Source: Polaribacter sp. Z022 (GTDB lineage Bacteria > Bacteroidota > Bacteroidia > Flavobacteriales > Flavobacteriaceae). From it: 64,000 nt of DNA. Below, piece after piece: positions 35,713 through 44,223 of the stretch (its first letter is position 1; each line of letters begins with the position of its first letter). The position numbers and the translations under genes were made by a program. The notes under the pieces are model-generated. The model was not told where the DNA came from and searched no databases. It saw only the letters and a list, made by a program, of their open reading frames with translations. The stretch is from positions 620,001-684,000 of the forward strand of contig NZ_JALCZO010000001.1 of NCBI RefSeq assembly GCF_023555495.1, read 5' to 3'.

Positions 35713-36930
35713 ATGAAAATTAAAGATATAAAAGTGTTTATTTGTTCACCAGGAAGAAATTTTGTGTCAGTAAAAATTGTTACTGAGGAAGGTGTTTATG
35801 GTTTAGGTGATGCAACTCTTAATGGAAGAGAAATGGCTGTTTTTAAATATCTTGAAGAGCATATAGTTCCATGTTTAATAGGTAAAGATGCAAGACAGAT
35901 AGAAGATATATGGCAATATTTATATAAAGGAGCCTATTGGAGAAAAGGACCAGTAACCATGACAGCAATAGGAGCAATTGATATGGCACTATGGGATATA
36001 AAAGGTAAAAAAGCTAATATGCCTGTTTATCAGCTTCTTGGTGGTAAGAGTAGGAAGGGGGTGACAGTTTATGGTCATGCAAACGGTGAGACCATAAATG
36101 AAGTTCTTGATAATTTAGGTAAACTGATCAATGAAGGATACAAAGTAGTTAGACTGCAATGCTCTATACCAAATTTAAAGGGAACCTATGGGACTTTGGA
36201 GGGTAAAAAAAATTACTACGAATTGCAAGGAAATAGACCTTTACCTCCTGAACAACAATGGTCTACTTCAAAATATATGAATTTTATTCCAGAACTTTTT
36301 AAGCAGGCGCGTGAAAGGTTTGGTGAAGAAATTGGATTATGTCATGATGTACATAGTAGATTAACTCCAATAGAAGCTGCCAGATTAGGAAAGCTCTTAG
36401 AACCTTATAATCTTCTTTTCATTGAAGATTCTGTTACCTCTGAAAATCAAACAAGCTATAAAATTGTTAGAGAACATACTGTTGTTCCTTTAGCTGTAGG
36501 TGAAATATTTAGTACTGTTTGGGATGCTAAAGAGTTAATAGAGGATCAATTAATTGACTATTTAAGGATCGCAGTATCCCATGGAGGAGGTATTACCCCG
36601 TTAAGAAAAATATCCGATTTTGCAGCAATGCATCATGTAAGAATGGCTCCTCATGGTGCTCCTGATCAATCTCCGATCTGTTTTATGGCTCAAATGAATT
36701 TTAACCTCTGGGCTCCTAATTTTGGTATTCAGGAGTTTACTGGATTTGGAACTTCAGAGTTGAATGATGTATTTAAGTATCATATAGAAATAAAAGATGG
36801 ATTATTATATATGGTAGATAGACCAGGTTTAGGGGTAGATTTCGATGAAGAGGCTGCTAAAAAATATCCATATAAAAGATCTTACCTTCCCGTAAATAGA
36901 CTAGAAGATGGGACTTTATGGAACTGGTAA
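35713..36930 (+). CDS. manD: D-mannonate dehydratase-like enolase-superfamily enzyme (ManD/RspA)
   Basis: A 405-residue member of the ManD/RspA group. Signature segments: LGGKSRKGVTVYGHANG, the YYELQGNRPLPPEQQW insert before the barrel ligands, HDVHSRLTPIEAARLG (first metal Asp), LFIEDSVTSENQ, LAVGEIFSTVWD, and the MAPHGAPDQSPI catalytic His loop. It would dehydrate D-mannonate (or D-gluconate at lower rate in some homologues) to 2-keto-3-deoxygluconate. In an alginate context the source would be saturated mannuronate. Neither KDG kinase nor KDPG aldolase is in the window. It is not close to the enolase-superfamily gene at 13461. Confidence 0.88.
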   Translation: MKIKDIKVFICSPGRNFVSVKIVTEEGVYGLGDATLNGREMAVFKYLEEHIVPCLIGKDARQIEDIWQYLYKGAYWRKGPVTMTAIGAIDMALWDIKGKKANMPVYQLLGGKSRKGVTVYGHANGETINEVLDNLGKLINEGYKVVRLQCSIPNLKGTYGTLEGKKNYYELQGNRPLPPEQQWSTSKYMNFIPELFKQARERFGEEIGLCHDVHSRLTPIEAARLGKLLEPYNLLFIEDSVTSENQTSYKIVREHTVVPLAVGEIFSTVWDAKELIEDQLIDYLRIAVSHGGGITPLRKISDFAAMHHVRMAPHGAPDQSPICFMAQMNFNLWAPNFGIQEFTGFGTSELNDVFKYHIEIKDGLLYMVDRPGLGVDFDEEAAKKYPYKRSYLPVNRLEDGTLWNW

Positions 36931-37010
36931 GTTATTGTTATTATTTATTAGAATAATCTAAAACATCTCTAATTTATCTTAAATCATTTTGCTGTAACAA
37001 AATTTTAACA

Positions 37011-37053
37011 TATATTTGGCGCACCAGATTGGCGCACCAGATTGGTGCTCCAG
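37011..37053 (+). promoter_or_regulatory. -33/-7 promoter with triple tandem palindromic operator (site 4)
   Basis: The -7 box TATATTTG is at 37011-37018, with TTG at 36989-36991 exactly 19 bp upstream, a full Bacteroidota promoter. Units at 13-bp spacing: TTGGCGCACCAG (37016), the identical unit at 37029, and TTGGTGCTCCAG (37042). It drives the island SusC/SusD. Confidence 0.8.
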
Positions 37054-37175
37054 ATTTAAAAAGTATTAAATTGTGATAAACAAAGATATTTAACCATTCA
37101 ATATTCAGGTTAAATTTTTATTAAAAATTTAATTCTTTAAAGAATTTATAAAACATTAACTAAAAACAATCACAA

Positions 37176-40100
37176 ATGAATTTAAAATTTAAAATAACAC
37201 TGTTATTAACATTGTTAATGAATGTTTGTCTTTATGCACAGGACAGTTATACTCTTAAGGGTACTGTAACTTCTCAAAAAGATAAAGAACCACTACCTGG
37301 TGTTTCCATTGTAATTCAAGGAACAACAAAAGGTACTGAAACAGATTTCGAAGGGAATTATTACTTAGAAGTAAAAAGTGGAAATGTCCTTGTTTTTTCG
37401 TATTTAGGATTTGCACAGAAAACATTAATAATTACTGATCAAAAAGTTGCTAACATTGAATTAATTGAAGATGCTAGCGAATTAGATGAAATTATTGTGG
37501 TAGGTTATGGTAAAAGGAAAAAATCTCATTTGACTGGAGCTATCGCGAAAGTTGGAGGTGCAGATATAGCTGCCGTTCAAACTGCCCGTGTCGATGATGC
37601 GTTAGCTGGAAAACTGTCAGGTGTTTTAATTCAAAATCAAAGTGGTAATCCAGGAGCAGATCCTAAAATTCAAATTAGAGCAGCGTCATCAATTACTGGT
37701 AATTCTAGTCCTTTAATTGTTGTTGATGGGTATCCAATCTCAGGAAGTTTAGCTACTGTTAATCCAAATGATATTGAAAGTATAGAAATACTTAAAGATG
37801 CAGCTTCAGCTGCTATTTATGGGTCTAGAGGAGCAAATGGGGTTATATTAGTTACTTCTAAAAAAGGAAAATCTGGAAAAACTAAATTTAGTTATAATTC
37901 TTATGTTAGTACTTCAAGTAAGTATAGAAGTAATATAAATATGACAGCTAATGAATGGGGAAATCATGCAGAAGCTCAAATAGCTAATGGGAATTGGGAT
38001 GTTTCCGAGTTAGAGGCTGCGGCTCCTGGTTATGTAGATTATAAAATTTGGGGTTATAAAAACTCTCCAGATGTTATAGCTATTGAAGATTATGTTTTTG
38101 ATGGAGGGTCTACAATAAGTCATGATTTTAGTATGAGTGGTGGTAATGATACTTCCAATTTTTATGCTTCTGTAGGTTATCAAAAGATTGACGATATTAC
38201 TGTTACGCAGGGGTTTGAGAGATTAAATGCTCGTTTAAGTGTAGATACTAAATTAACTGATAAATTTAAAACTGGGGTAAGTTTCAATGGGAATACTTCT
38301 AATAGGTCTATATTAGAACATGATTTAAGGGATATCTTAAGGGGAGCTAGTATTCATCCAATATATCATACGGAAAAATCAATAGCTTTTGTACAGGAAT
38401 TAGAGTCAAGACATCAAGCATTAGGACTTAGGGTTGATAGAAGAGGAAATGTTAATGGTTATCAAGCTTTTGATGCAAGAAGACCAGGATTAGATATTCC
38501 TGGAACTCATGGGGCTAGAAGTATTTATGACTTACAACCTGGTGATCCTGCTTGGGATTGGCATTATGGAAGAAATGGTAATGGTATTGGAGGGTCAAGT
38601 AATCCTGGAACTGCTTCGTTAATTGATAATAAATCAAATACTCAAAAATCTTATTTTGCTAATATTAGCTCTTATTTAGAGTATAATATTTTAAAAGGAT
38701 TAAATATTAAAACTGTACTTGGTGGGGATTATAGTGTTTCTAAAGGAAATCAACATAATTTAGCTGGAGGTGATAATAATGGGGATTTAGAAGACACTTA
38801 TTTGAATAAACAGGATTTAACAAGATATTCTGTTCTAAGTGAAACAACAGTTAATTATAATACCATAATCAATGAAGTACATGATATATCTGCTTTAGTG
38901 GGAGTAGAATTTCAAAAGAATTATATTTTAGGGACTTCAACTGTAGGGAACAATGTAACACAACTTCTTGGAGAACCTTTAAATTATGCTTTGTTAGGAA
39001 ATGATAATATAAATATAACTGAAAGGGAAGAAGTTAATCATAGACAAAGTATATTTGGTAGAATAGCATATGCTTATGATGATAAGTATTTGGTATCTGC
39101 TTCTTTAAGGAGAGATGGAGATTCTCGTTTTGGAGCTAATAATAAATATGAAATTTTTCCATCAGTTTCTTTGGGGTGGAATTTACATAATGAAGATTTT
39201 TATAATTCAGAAAGTATTATTAATAAATTAAAATTAAGAGTTAGTACAGGGTCTTTAGGGACTGTATCAAATCTTGGATTTCATAATGCTTTAAGTTTTA
39301 TAAATGCTGGTGCATCTGTATTAGGTAATACATTTAACATTCCAAATGATTTGTCTAATCCAGATTTAACATGGCAAACGAATACAGAAACTAATTTTGG
39401 TGTTGATTTAGGTATTTTAGATAACCGTATTTCATTAGGAGTTGATTATTATACTTCAGATATTGAGAATATATTAATTGATCAGAGTGTTTCACAAATT
39501 TTTGGTAGAAATTCTATAAGATTAAATTCTGGAGATGTAAGAAGTTCTGGTTTAGAATTTGAATTAAATGCTAATTTAATAAGAAAAGAAGATTTTAACT
39601 GGAATATGAGTGCAAACTTATCTACTGTAAATACAGAGATAACTGATTTAGGTAGTTTAACACAATTGCCAGATGTAACAAATTATGGTACCTCAGGTAG
39701 AGCAGCTGTTTATAGAAATTATGTTGGTGGTGAAATTGGAGAATTATGGGCATTAGAAACTACTGGATGGGTTGAAGAAAAACATTTGATAAACCCATTA
39801 GACGTAATTGGTAATAGTAGTGGAGAAGTTTATGTTGTAGATCAAAATGGTGATGGAGTAATCGATGCTACAAAAACTGTAGCTGAAGGAGGAGATTTAG
39901 TAAAACAAGGAACAAATACTCCAGATTTTTATTGGGGTATGTCACATAATTTTTCATACAAACAATTTGATTTAGGAATACAGTTTCAGGGAAGTCATGG
40001 AGGTGTTGTTTATAATGTAGATCCATTATATAATGGATCAAACTGGGGAGGTAGATTGCGTTCTAGTTTTGATGCTAATGGAGATGGAAAAGAAGATGCT

Positions 40101-40421
40101 ACTGGATTACATTACTTAAGAGCAAGAGATAAAACAGATGCTGTTATTCAAGATGCTGGTTTTGTTGCTTTAAGAAACTTAACAATTGGTTATACATTAG
40201 ATGATACAATTGTAAATAAGATAGGTTTGAGTTCTATTAGGTTGTATGGATCTGCCTCTAATTTACTGTATATTATGAGTAGTGATTATACTTCTTATAA
40301 TCCTGAGGGAGTTGATACATCTTCAAGTAGTAATTATGCTGGACCTATAACTTACGGTCATCAATCAGGAGAAAATCCAGTTGCTAGAACTTTTACTATC
40401 GGTTTAAATATTAACTTTTAA
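37176..40421 (+). CDS. SusC/RagA family TonB-dependent transporter (island)
   Basis: 1081 residues. Signal peptide to CLYAQ, CarboxypepD-reg-like domain (GTVTSQKDKEPLPGVS ... TETDFEGNY), EIIVVGYGKRKKSHLTGAI, plug with VDDALAGKLSGVLIQNQ and DIESIEILKDAASAA, barrel ending in GLNINF. It is a paralogue of the resident SusC at 27465 along its whole length. An extra stretch (about 425-450, NVNGYQAFDARRPGLDIPG) lies in one extracellular region and may change what it accepts. AGG and GGG codons are frequent compared with the resident copy. Confidence 0.95.
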   Translation: MNLKFKITLLLTLLMNVCLYAQDSYTLKGTVTSQKDKEPLPGVSIVIQGTTKGTETDFEGNYYLEVKSGNVLVFSYLGFAQKTLIITDQKVANIELIEDASELDEIIVVGYGKRKKSHLTGAIAKVGGADIAAVQTARVDDALAGKLSGVLIQNQSGNPGADPKIQIRAASSITGNSSPLIVVDGYPISGSLATVNPNDIESIEILKDAASAAIYGSRGANGVILVTSKKGKSGKTKFSYNSYVSTSSKYRSNINMTANEWGNHAEAQIANGNWDVSELEAAAPGYVDYKIWGYKNSPDVIAIEDYVFDGGSTISHDFSMSGGNDTSNFYASVGYQKIDDITVTQGFERLNARLSVDTKLTDKFKTGVSFNGNTSNRSILEHDLRDILRGASIHPIYHTEKSIAFVQELESRHQALGLRVDRRGNVNGYQAFDARRPGLDIPGTHGARSIYDLQPGDPAWDWHYGRNGNGIGGSSNPGTASLIDNKSNTQKSYFANISSYLEYNILKGLNIKTVLGGDYSVSKGNQHNLAGGDNNGDLEDTYLNKQDLTRYSVLSETTVNYNTIINEVHDISALVGVEFQKNYILGTSTVGNNVTQLLGEPLNYALLGNDNINITEREEVNHRQSIFGRIAYAYDDKYLVSASLRRDGDSRFGANNKYEIFPSVSLGWNLHNEDFYNSESIINKLKLRVSTGSLGTVSNLGFHNALSFINAGASVLGNTFNIPNDLSNPDLTWQTNTETNFGVDLGILDNRISLGVDYYTSDIENILIDQSVSQIFGRNSIRLNSGDVRSSGLEFELNANLIRKEDFNWNMSANLSTVNTEITDLGSLTQLPDVTNYGTSGRAAVYRNYVGGEIGELWALETTGWVEEKHLINPLDVIGNSSGEVYVVDQNGDGVIDATKTVAEGGDLVKQGTNTPDFYWGMSHNFSYKQFDLGIQFQGSHGGVVYNVDPLYNGSNWGGRLRSSFDANGDGKEDATGLHYLRARDKTDAVIQDAGFVALRNLTIGYTLDDTIVNKIGLSSIRLYGSASNLLYIMSSDYTSYNPEGVDTSSSSNYAGPITYGHQSGENPVARTFTIGLNINF

Positions 40422-40424
40422 AAA

Positions 40425-41768
40425 ATGAAAATAATGAAAAATTTATATAGCATATTATTGGGGACATTAATGATATTTTCGGCTTGTTCCACGGATTTAG
40501 ATCAAGTTCCGCCAAACTTGGGAGATGCAAGCTCTATCACAGATTTTACACCAGTATTATTTGCCGCATATAACTATCAGAATCAAAGTGTTGAAGGAAT
40601 GGCAATTTTTGGGGATTTTAGATCAGATAATGCATTATTTGATGAAGAATTTACAGATTTTGATTCTTTCACAGCACCAAGTCCATTAGCAGCAACAGCT
40701 TCAACGACTTTTTTAGAGCCTTTTTATGTGGCTTTATATAACTCAATTTTAAGTGCTAATAATGTTATTTTAAATTCTTCTGATGCTACTCTAGTAGCTG
40801 AAGCAAAATTTATCAGAGGTCTGTCTTATTTTAAACTAGTTCAAGTTTTTGGTGATGTAACTGTAAACTTAATAAATCCAACAGTAGAAGAAATTGCGGC
40901 AGCAGACATAGAAAGAAAGTCTAAAACTGTTGTGTATAATAATGTAATTATTCCTGATTTACAGGATGCAATAGATGGCTTACCTGTTCAATCTGCAGCT
41001 GAAGCAAATGGTAGAGCTACAAAATATGCAGCTCAAGGTTTGCTTGGTAAAGTTTATGCTACTTTGGGTAACTATTCTGATGCTGAAATAGAACTAGAAG
41101 CAGTAGTTAATGGTGCAAATGCAGCATCAACTATCGCAGGAATGTCTTTTGCAGATGTTTTTAGTTCTGATTTAAATAGTGCTATTTTGTTTTCAACCCA
41201 AATGACGGGATCTATTACTTACAGTGGAACTAAATTTACTGATTGGTATGCAGGTCAAAACACAAAAGCTGATGAAGGAGGACCAATTTCACCAGATTTA
41301 GTGAGCGCATTTTCTAATAGTGTTGGAGATGTAAGAATGTCTTTAACTGTTGATAATAATGGAGGAGATCCTATATCTGTAAAATATAACACTTTAGGTG
41401 CTACAGAACAAGATTGGATTGAATTAAGATTAGCAGATGTTGTTTTGTTATATGCTGAAGCATTAAATGAAAATTCTAAAACAAATGATGCAATTACTCA
41501 ATTAAATATTATTAGAAATAGAGCGGGATTAGGAAATACAATAGCTTCAACGCAAACAGAGGTAAGAAAGGCTATATTAGATGAAAGAAGACTAGAACTT
41601 GCTTGTGAAGGGCATAGGTGGTTTGACCTTGTCAGAGCAGAAGCCGCTCAACCAGGTATAATGAATGCAGAAATGGGAGCTACAATTAGTAGTGACTATT
41701 ACATCTTTCCAATACCTAATGGAGAAGTTACTTCTTTTGATAAAATAACTCAAAACCAGGGGTATTAA
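40425..41768 (+). CDS. SusD/RagB family lipoprotein (island)
   Basis: 447 residues (444 if the second ATG, 40434, is used) with lipobox FSACS followed by TDLDQVPPN. SusD features: FRSDNALFD, AKFIRGLSYFKLVQVFGDV, ATKYAAQGLLGKVYA, RRLELACEGHRWFDLVR and YYIFPIPNGEV. It is 3 bp after SusC and is the partner of that transporter. The same blocks in the same order occur in the resident SusD at 26118, so the whole SusCD pair has been duplicated by acquisition rather than built separately. Confidence 0.93.
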   Translation: MKIMKNLYSILLGTLMIFSACSTDLDQVPPNLGDASSITDFTPVLFAAYNYQNQSVEGMAIFGDFRSDNALFDEEFTDFDSFTAPSPLAATASTTFLEPFYVALYNSILSANNVILNSSDATLVAEAKFIRGLSYFKLVQVFGDVTVNLINPTVEEIAAADIERKSKTVVYNNVIIPDLQDAIDGLPVQSAAEANGRATKYAAQGLLGKVYATLGNYSDAEIELEAVVNGANAASTIAGMSFADVFSSDLNSAILFSTQMTGSITYSGTKFTDWYAGQNTKADEGGPISPDLVSAFSNSVGDVRMSLTVDNNGGDPISVKYNTLGATEQDWIELRLADVVLLYAEALNENSKTNDAITQLNIIRNRAGLGNTIASTQTEVRKAILDERRLELACEGHRWFDLVRAEAAQPGIMNAEMGATISSDYYIFPIPNGEVTSFDKITQNQGY

Positions 41769-41798
41769 AAAATTGAATTTGAATTTTTTTTGATTATG

Positions 41799-41841
41799 GG
41801 TTACTGGTATTATATTTTATATGATTCAGTAACCTTTTTTC
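41799..41841 (+). terminator. Probable terminator of the island SusCD operon
   Basis: GGTTACTG (41799-41806) pairs with CAGTAACC (41827-41834) across a 20-nt AT loop, followed by T residues. It is weaker than the other terminators because of the long loop. Confidence 0.6.
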
Positions 41842-42067
41842 ATAATATTATTTTAATACTTATCGACTTTAAATGTTAGTTTTTTATAGATTAACTTTTT
41901 GTTTATTACAGTTTGATATCTAAAAATATTTTTATTTTCAAATCTCATTTATTTAGTGTTATATTATACTTTCAGTGTTTTACAATAACCTTTTATTATT
42001 TAGTAATCTTACTAATTTTTAAGTTTAATAAAATATCGTTTATATACAATTGGAATTCAGTGAAAAT

Positions 42068-42739
42068 ATGAAAAGGGATGATAAAAAGGTGTCTAATCTT
42101 GTAATTAGTAAGATTAGAGATTTAATAAATTTAAGAAATTTTGAGCGTAATGATAAATTGCCTTCAGAAAGAATAATGTCTGAAAAACTAGGGTTTAATA
42201 GAACTCAAATTAGGGGAGCTATTAGGAAGTTAGAGTATTATGGAGTTTTGAAAACAAAATCTAATATTGGTACTCATTTAGAAATTGGGTTAAATGGTTT
42301 TAATGGAATGGTAGATGATATTATATCATTGGAAACCCCTTCTTTTAAAGAAATGATTGAAGTAAGAAGGTATTTAGAATTAAATTCTGTTGGATTAGCA
42401 TCAAAAAGACGAACTGATATTGATTTAAAAATAATTAAAGACTGTCTTAATGCATTTAAAAATAAAGTTATTAAAGGGAGTGATTATTTAGAAGAAGATT
42501 TATTATTTCATTTAGCAATAGCTAAAGCAAGTAAAAACAATACATTGATTTCTTTAATGTTATTGTTAATGCCTCCTATTCTTAAGGTTTATGAAAGGGA
42601 TGTTTTTTGTGATCTTTATTTAGAGAAATCTGAAATTGAAATACACGAAAACATCTATTTTGCTATAGAATCTAAAGATCAACAACTAGCTGAAAAAATG
42701 ATGAATGAGCATTTCAGTTTATTAAAGAGAGATAAATAA
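42068..42739 (+). CDS. GntR-family regulator, FadR (FCD) subfamily, island copy 2
   Basis: 223 residues from the ATG at 42068. An in-frame TTG at 42050 would add six residues, but the ATG matches the length of the resident regulator. Helix-turn-helix KLPSERIMSEKLGFNRTQIRGAIRKLE; FCD domain with IEVRRYLELNSVGLASKRR and EEDLLFHLAIAKASKNN. It is closely related to the resident regulator at 21280 (shared LPSERIMSEK, YGVLK, LEEDLLFHLAIAKASKN). It is a lone gene after the SusCD terminator. Its probable target is the 13-bp-spaced operator set. Confidence 0.9.
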   Translation: MKRDDKKVSNLVISKIRDLINLRNFERNDKLPSERIMSEKLGFNRTQIRGAIRKLEYYGVLKTKSNIGTHLEIGLNGFNGMVDDIISLETPSFKEMIEVRRYLELNSVGLASKRRTDIDLKIIKDCLNAFKNKVIKGSDYLEEDLLFHLAIAKASKNNTLISLMLLLMPPILKVYERDVFCDLYLEKSEIEIHENIYFAIESKDQQLAEKMMNEHFSLLKRDK

Positions 42740-42853
42740 AGATTTAATAATTTTTTTATACTTTAATAAAGGGTATAACATTGTGGAGTGTCCAAAAGTA
42801 ATATGTTTCGCCCAAATAAAAACTGAAGATTAAAATTTAAAATTAACTACTAT

Positions 42854-42907
42854 ACCCAAGGAGGGAATCGAACCCACACTCACGAAAGTACTGGATTTTG
42901 AACCCAG
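42854..42907 (-). pseudogene. Degenerate tRNA-Leu(CAA) 3'-half fragment
   Basis: 54 nt matching positions 43058-43111 of the intact tRNA-Leu with 5 mismatches. It covers the acceptor 3' strand, T arm, variable arm and anticodon loop (CAA retained). The D arm and 5' acceptor strand are absent, so it cannot make a tRNA. It looks like an older att or foreign tRNA end brought in by the element. Confidence 0.7.
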
Positions 42908-43019
42908 CCTATCTTGATTTAAAATGATGTAGCTTGTTTTAAAATAACTTTACCCCCTTTTATTAAGGTTATTATAAATCAAGTTTAATTAAAATTTGTT
43001 GTGCCTATGTTGTACCTAA

Positions 43020-43071
43020 TAAAAAGCCTCAACTAATATAGTTGAGGCTTTTTTTGTACTCAAGGTGGGAA
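43020..43071. repeat. Right copy of 52-bp direct repeat (putative att site at tRNA-Leu)
   Basis: Identical to 31796-31847. It spans the terminator hairpin and the 3' end of the intact tRNA-Leu gene. The repeat ends inside the T-arm sequence (GGTGGGAA), after which the left copy diverges. Confidence 0.85.
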
Positions 43072-43138
43072 TCGAACCCACACTCCCGAAAGAACTGGAT
43101 TTTGAATCCAGCGCGTCTACCAATTCCGCCACTTGAGC
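43057..43138 (-). tRNA. tRNA-Leu (anticodon CAA)
   Basis: Read on the minus strand it begins GCTCAAGTGGCGGAATTGG, has an anticodon stem-loop TGGATTCAAAATCCA with anticodon CAA, a long class II variable arm (around TTTCGGGAG), a T arm with GTTCGATTCC, and an acceptor strand CTTGAGT pairing with GCTCAAG (one G-T pair). The 3' CCA is not encoded. It sits at the right edge of the island. Confidence 0.95.
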
Positions 43139-43220
43139 TAAATATAAATAGGACTGCAAATGTATTAAATTATTTTATTTTAAAGTGAAAAAATAAATTT
43201 CAAACTAAATAAATAATTTC

Positions 43221-43228
43221 TACTTTTG
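43221..43228 (+). promoter_or_regulatory. -7 promoter box of prs-rplY
   Basis: TACTTTTG matches TAnnTTTG and lies 34 bp before the prs start. Confidence 0.55.
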
Positions 43229-43262
43229 CACACTTACAACAACATAACAAAAAAACAACTAA

Positions 43263-44204
43263 ATGCCTACAAATCAACTAGCACCTAAACTTTTTGCTTG
43301 CTCGCAAAGTACAGTTTTAGCAGAGAAAATAGCAAAAGAATATGGAGCTGAATTAGGAAAAGTAAAAACAACTACATTTAGCGATGGAGAATTTCAACCA
43401 GCTTTTGAAGAATCTGTAAGAGGAAGAAGAGTCTTTTTAATAGGTTCTACATTTCCTAATGCAGACAATTTAATGGAAATGTTATTAATGTGTGATGCCG
43501 CAAAAAGAGCATCTGCAAGACATATAACAGCAGTTATGCCATACTTTGGTTGGGCAAGACAAGACAGAAAAGACCAACCAAGAGTTGCTATTGGAGCAAA
43601 ATTAGTTGCAAAACTTTTAGAATCTGCAGGGGCAACAAGAATTATGACTATGGATTTACATGCAGATCAAATTCAAGGGTTCTTTGAAAAACCAGTAGAT
43701 CATTTATTTGCTTCAACTATTTTTATGCCATATATAGAAAGTTTAAAGCTAGATAATTTAACCATTGCTTCTCCAGATATGGGTGGTTCTAAAAGAGCTT
43801 ATGCTTATTCTAAACATTTACATTCTGATGTTGTAATTTGTTACAAACAAAGAAAAAAAGCAAATGTAATTGGACATATGGAAGTAATAGGTGATGTTAA
43901 GGGAAAAAATATCATATTAGTAGATGATATGATTGATACTGGAGGAACATTAGCACACGCTGCAAATTTAATGATGGATAGAGGTGCTTTAAGTGTAAGA
44001 GCAATTTGTACACACCCAATACTTTCTGGTGGAGCATATGAGAAAATTGAAAACTCAGGATTAACAGAGTTAATTGTTTCAGACACAATTCCTTTGAAAA
44101 AAGCTACATCTAAAATAAAAGTAGTATCTTGCGCGCCATTATTTGCGGATGTTATGCACAAAGTACAAGATAATACCTCAATTAGTGGAAAATTTTTAAT
44201 GTAA
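43263..44204 (+). CDS. prs: Ribose-phosphate pyrophosphokinase
   Basis: A 313-residue PRPP synthase, making PRPP from ribose-5-phosphate and ATP for nucleotide, His and Trp synthesis. Motifs: TTTFSDGEFQ near the N-terminus, MPYFGWARQDRK (ATP/flexible loop), DLHADQIQGFF (metal-binding His) and the PRPP-binding VDDMIDTGGTL. Length is typical of class I enzymes. rplY follows after 19 bp, the usual prs-rplY-pth order. It is the first chromosomal protein gene beyond the island. Confidence 0.97.
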   Translation: MPTNQLAPKLFACSQSTVLAEKIAKEYGAELGKVKTTTFSDGEFQPAFEESVRGRRVFLIGSTFPNADNLMEMLLMCDAAKRASARHITAVMPYFGWARQDRKDQPRVAIGAKLVAKLLESAGATRIMTMDLHADQIQGFFEKPVDHLFASTIFMPYIESLKLDNLTIASPDMGGSKRAYAYSKHLHSDVVICYKQRKKANVIGHMEVIGDVKGKNIILVDDMIDTGGTLAHAANLMMDRGALSVRAICTHPILSGGAYEKIENSGLTELIVSDTIPLKKATSKIKVVSCAPLFADVMHKVQDNTSISGKFLM

Positions 44205-44223
44205 ATAATTAATAAACAAAGTA

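Larger units (their letters stand above)
31848..43019. mobile_element. Putative tRNA-Leu-targeted genomic island carrying a PUL module
   Basis: About 11.2 kb between the two 52-bp repeats, on the 3' side of tRNA-Leu(CAA). It carries FadR, a sodium:solute symporter, a ManD-like dehydratase, SusC, SusD and a second FadR. Codon choice looks different from the flanks: AGG and GGG codons are noticeably more frequent in the island genes than in the PUL genes to the left (visual impression, not counted). No integrase is present, so it cannot move on its own now. A third, degenerate tRNA-Leu fragment lies near its right end. Confidence 0.7.

Noticed and set aside
42854..42907. Second functional tRNA-Leu gene
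   Set aside because: The D arm and 5' acceptor strand are missing and five bases differ; it is a fragment.
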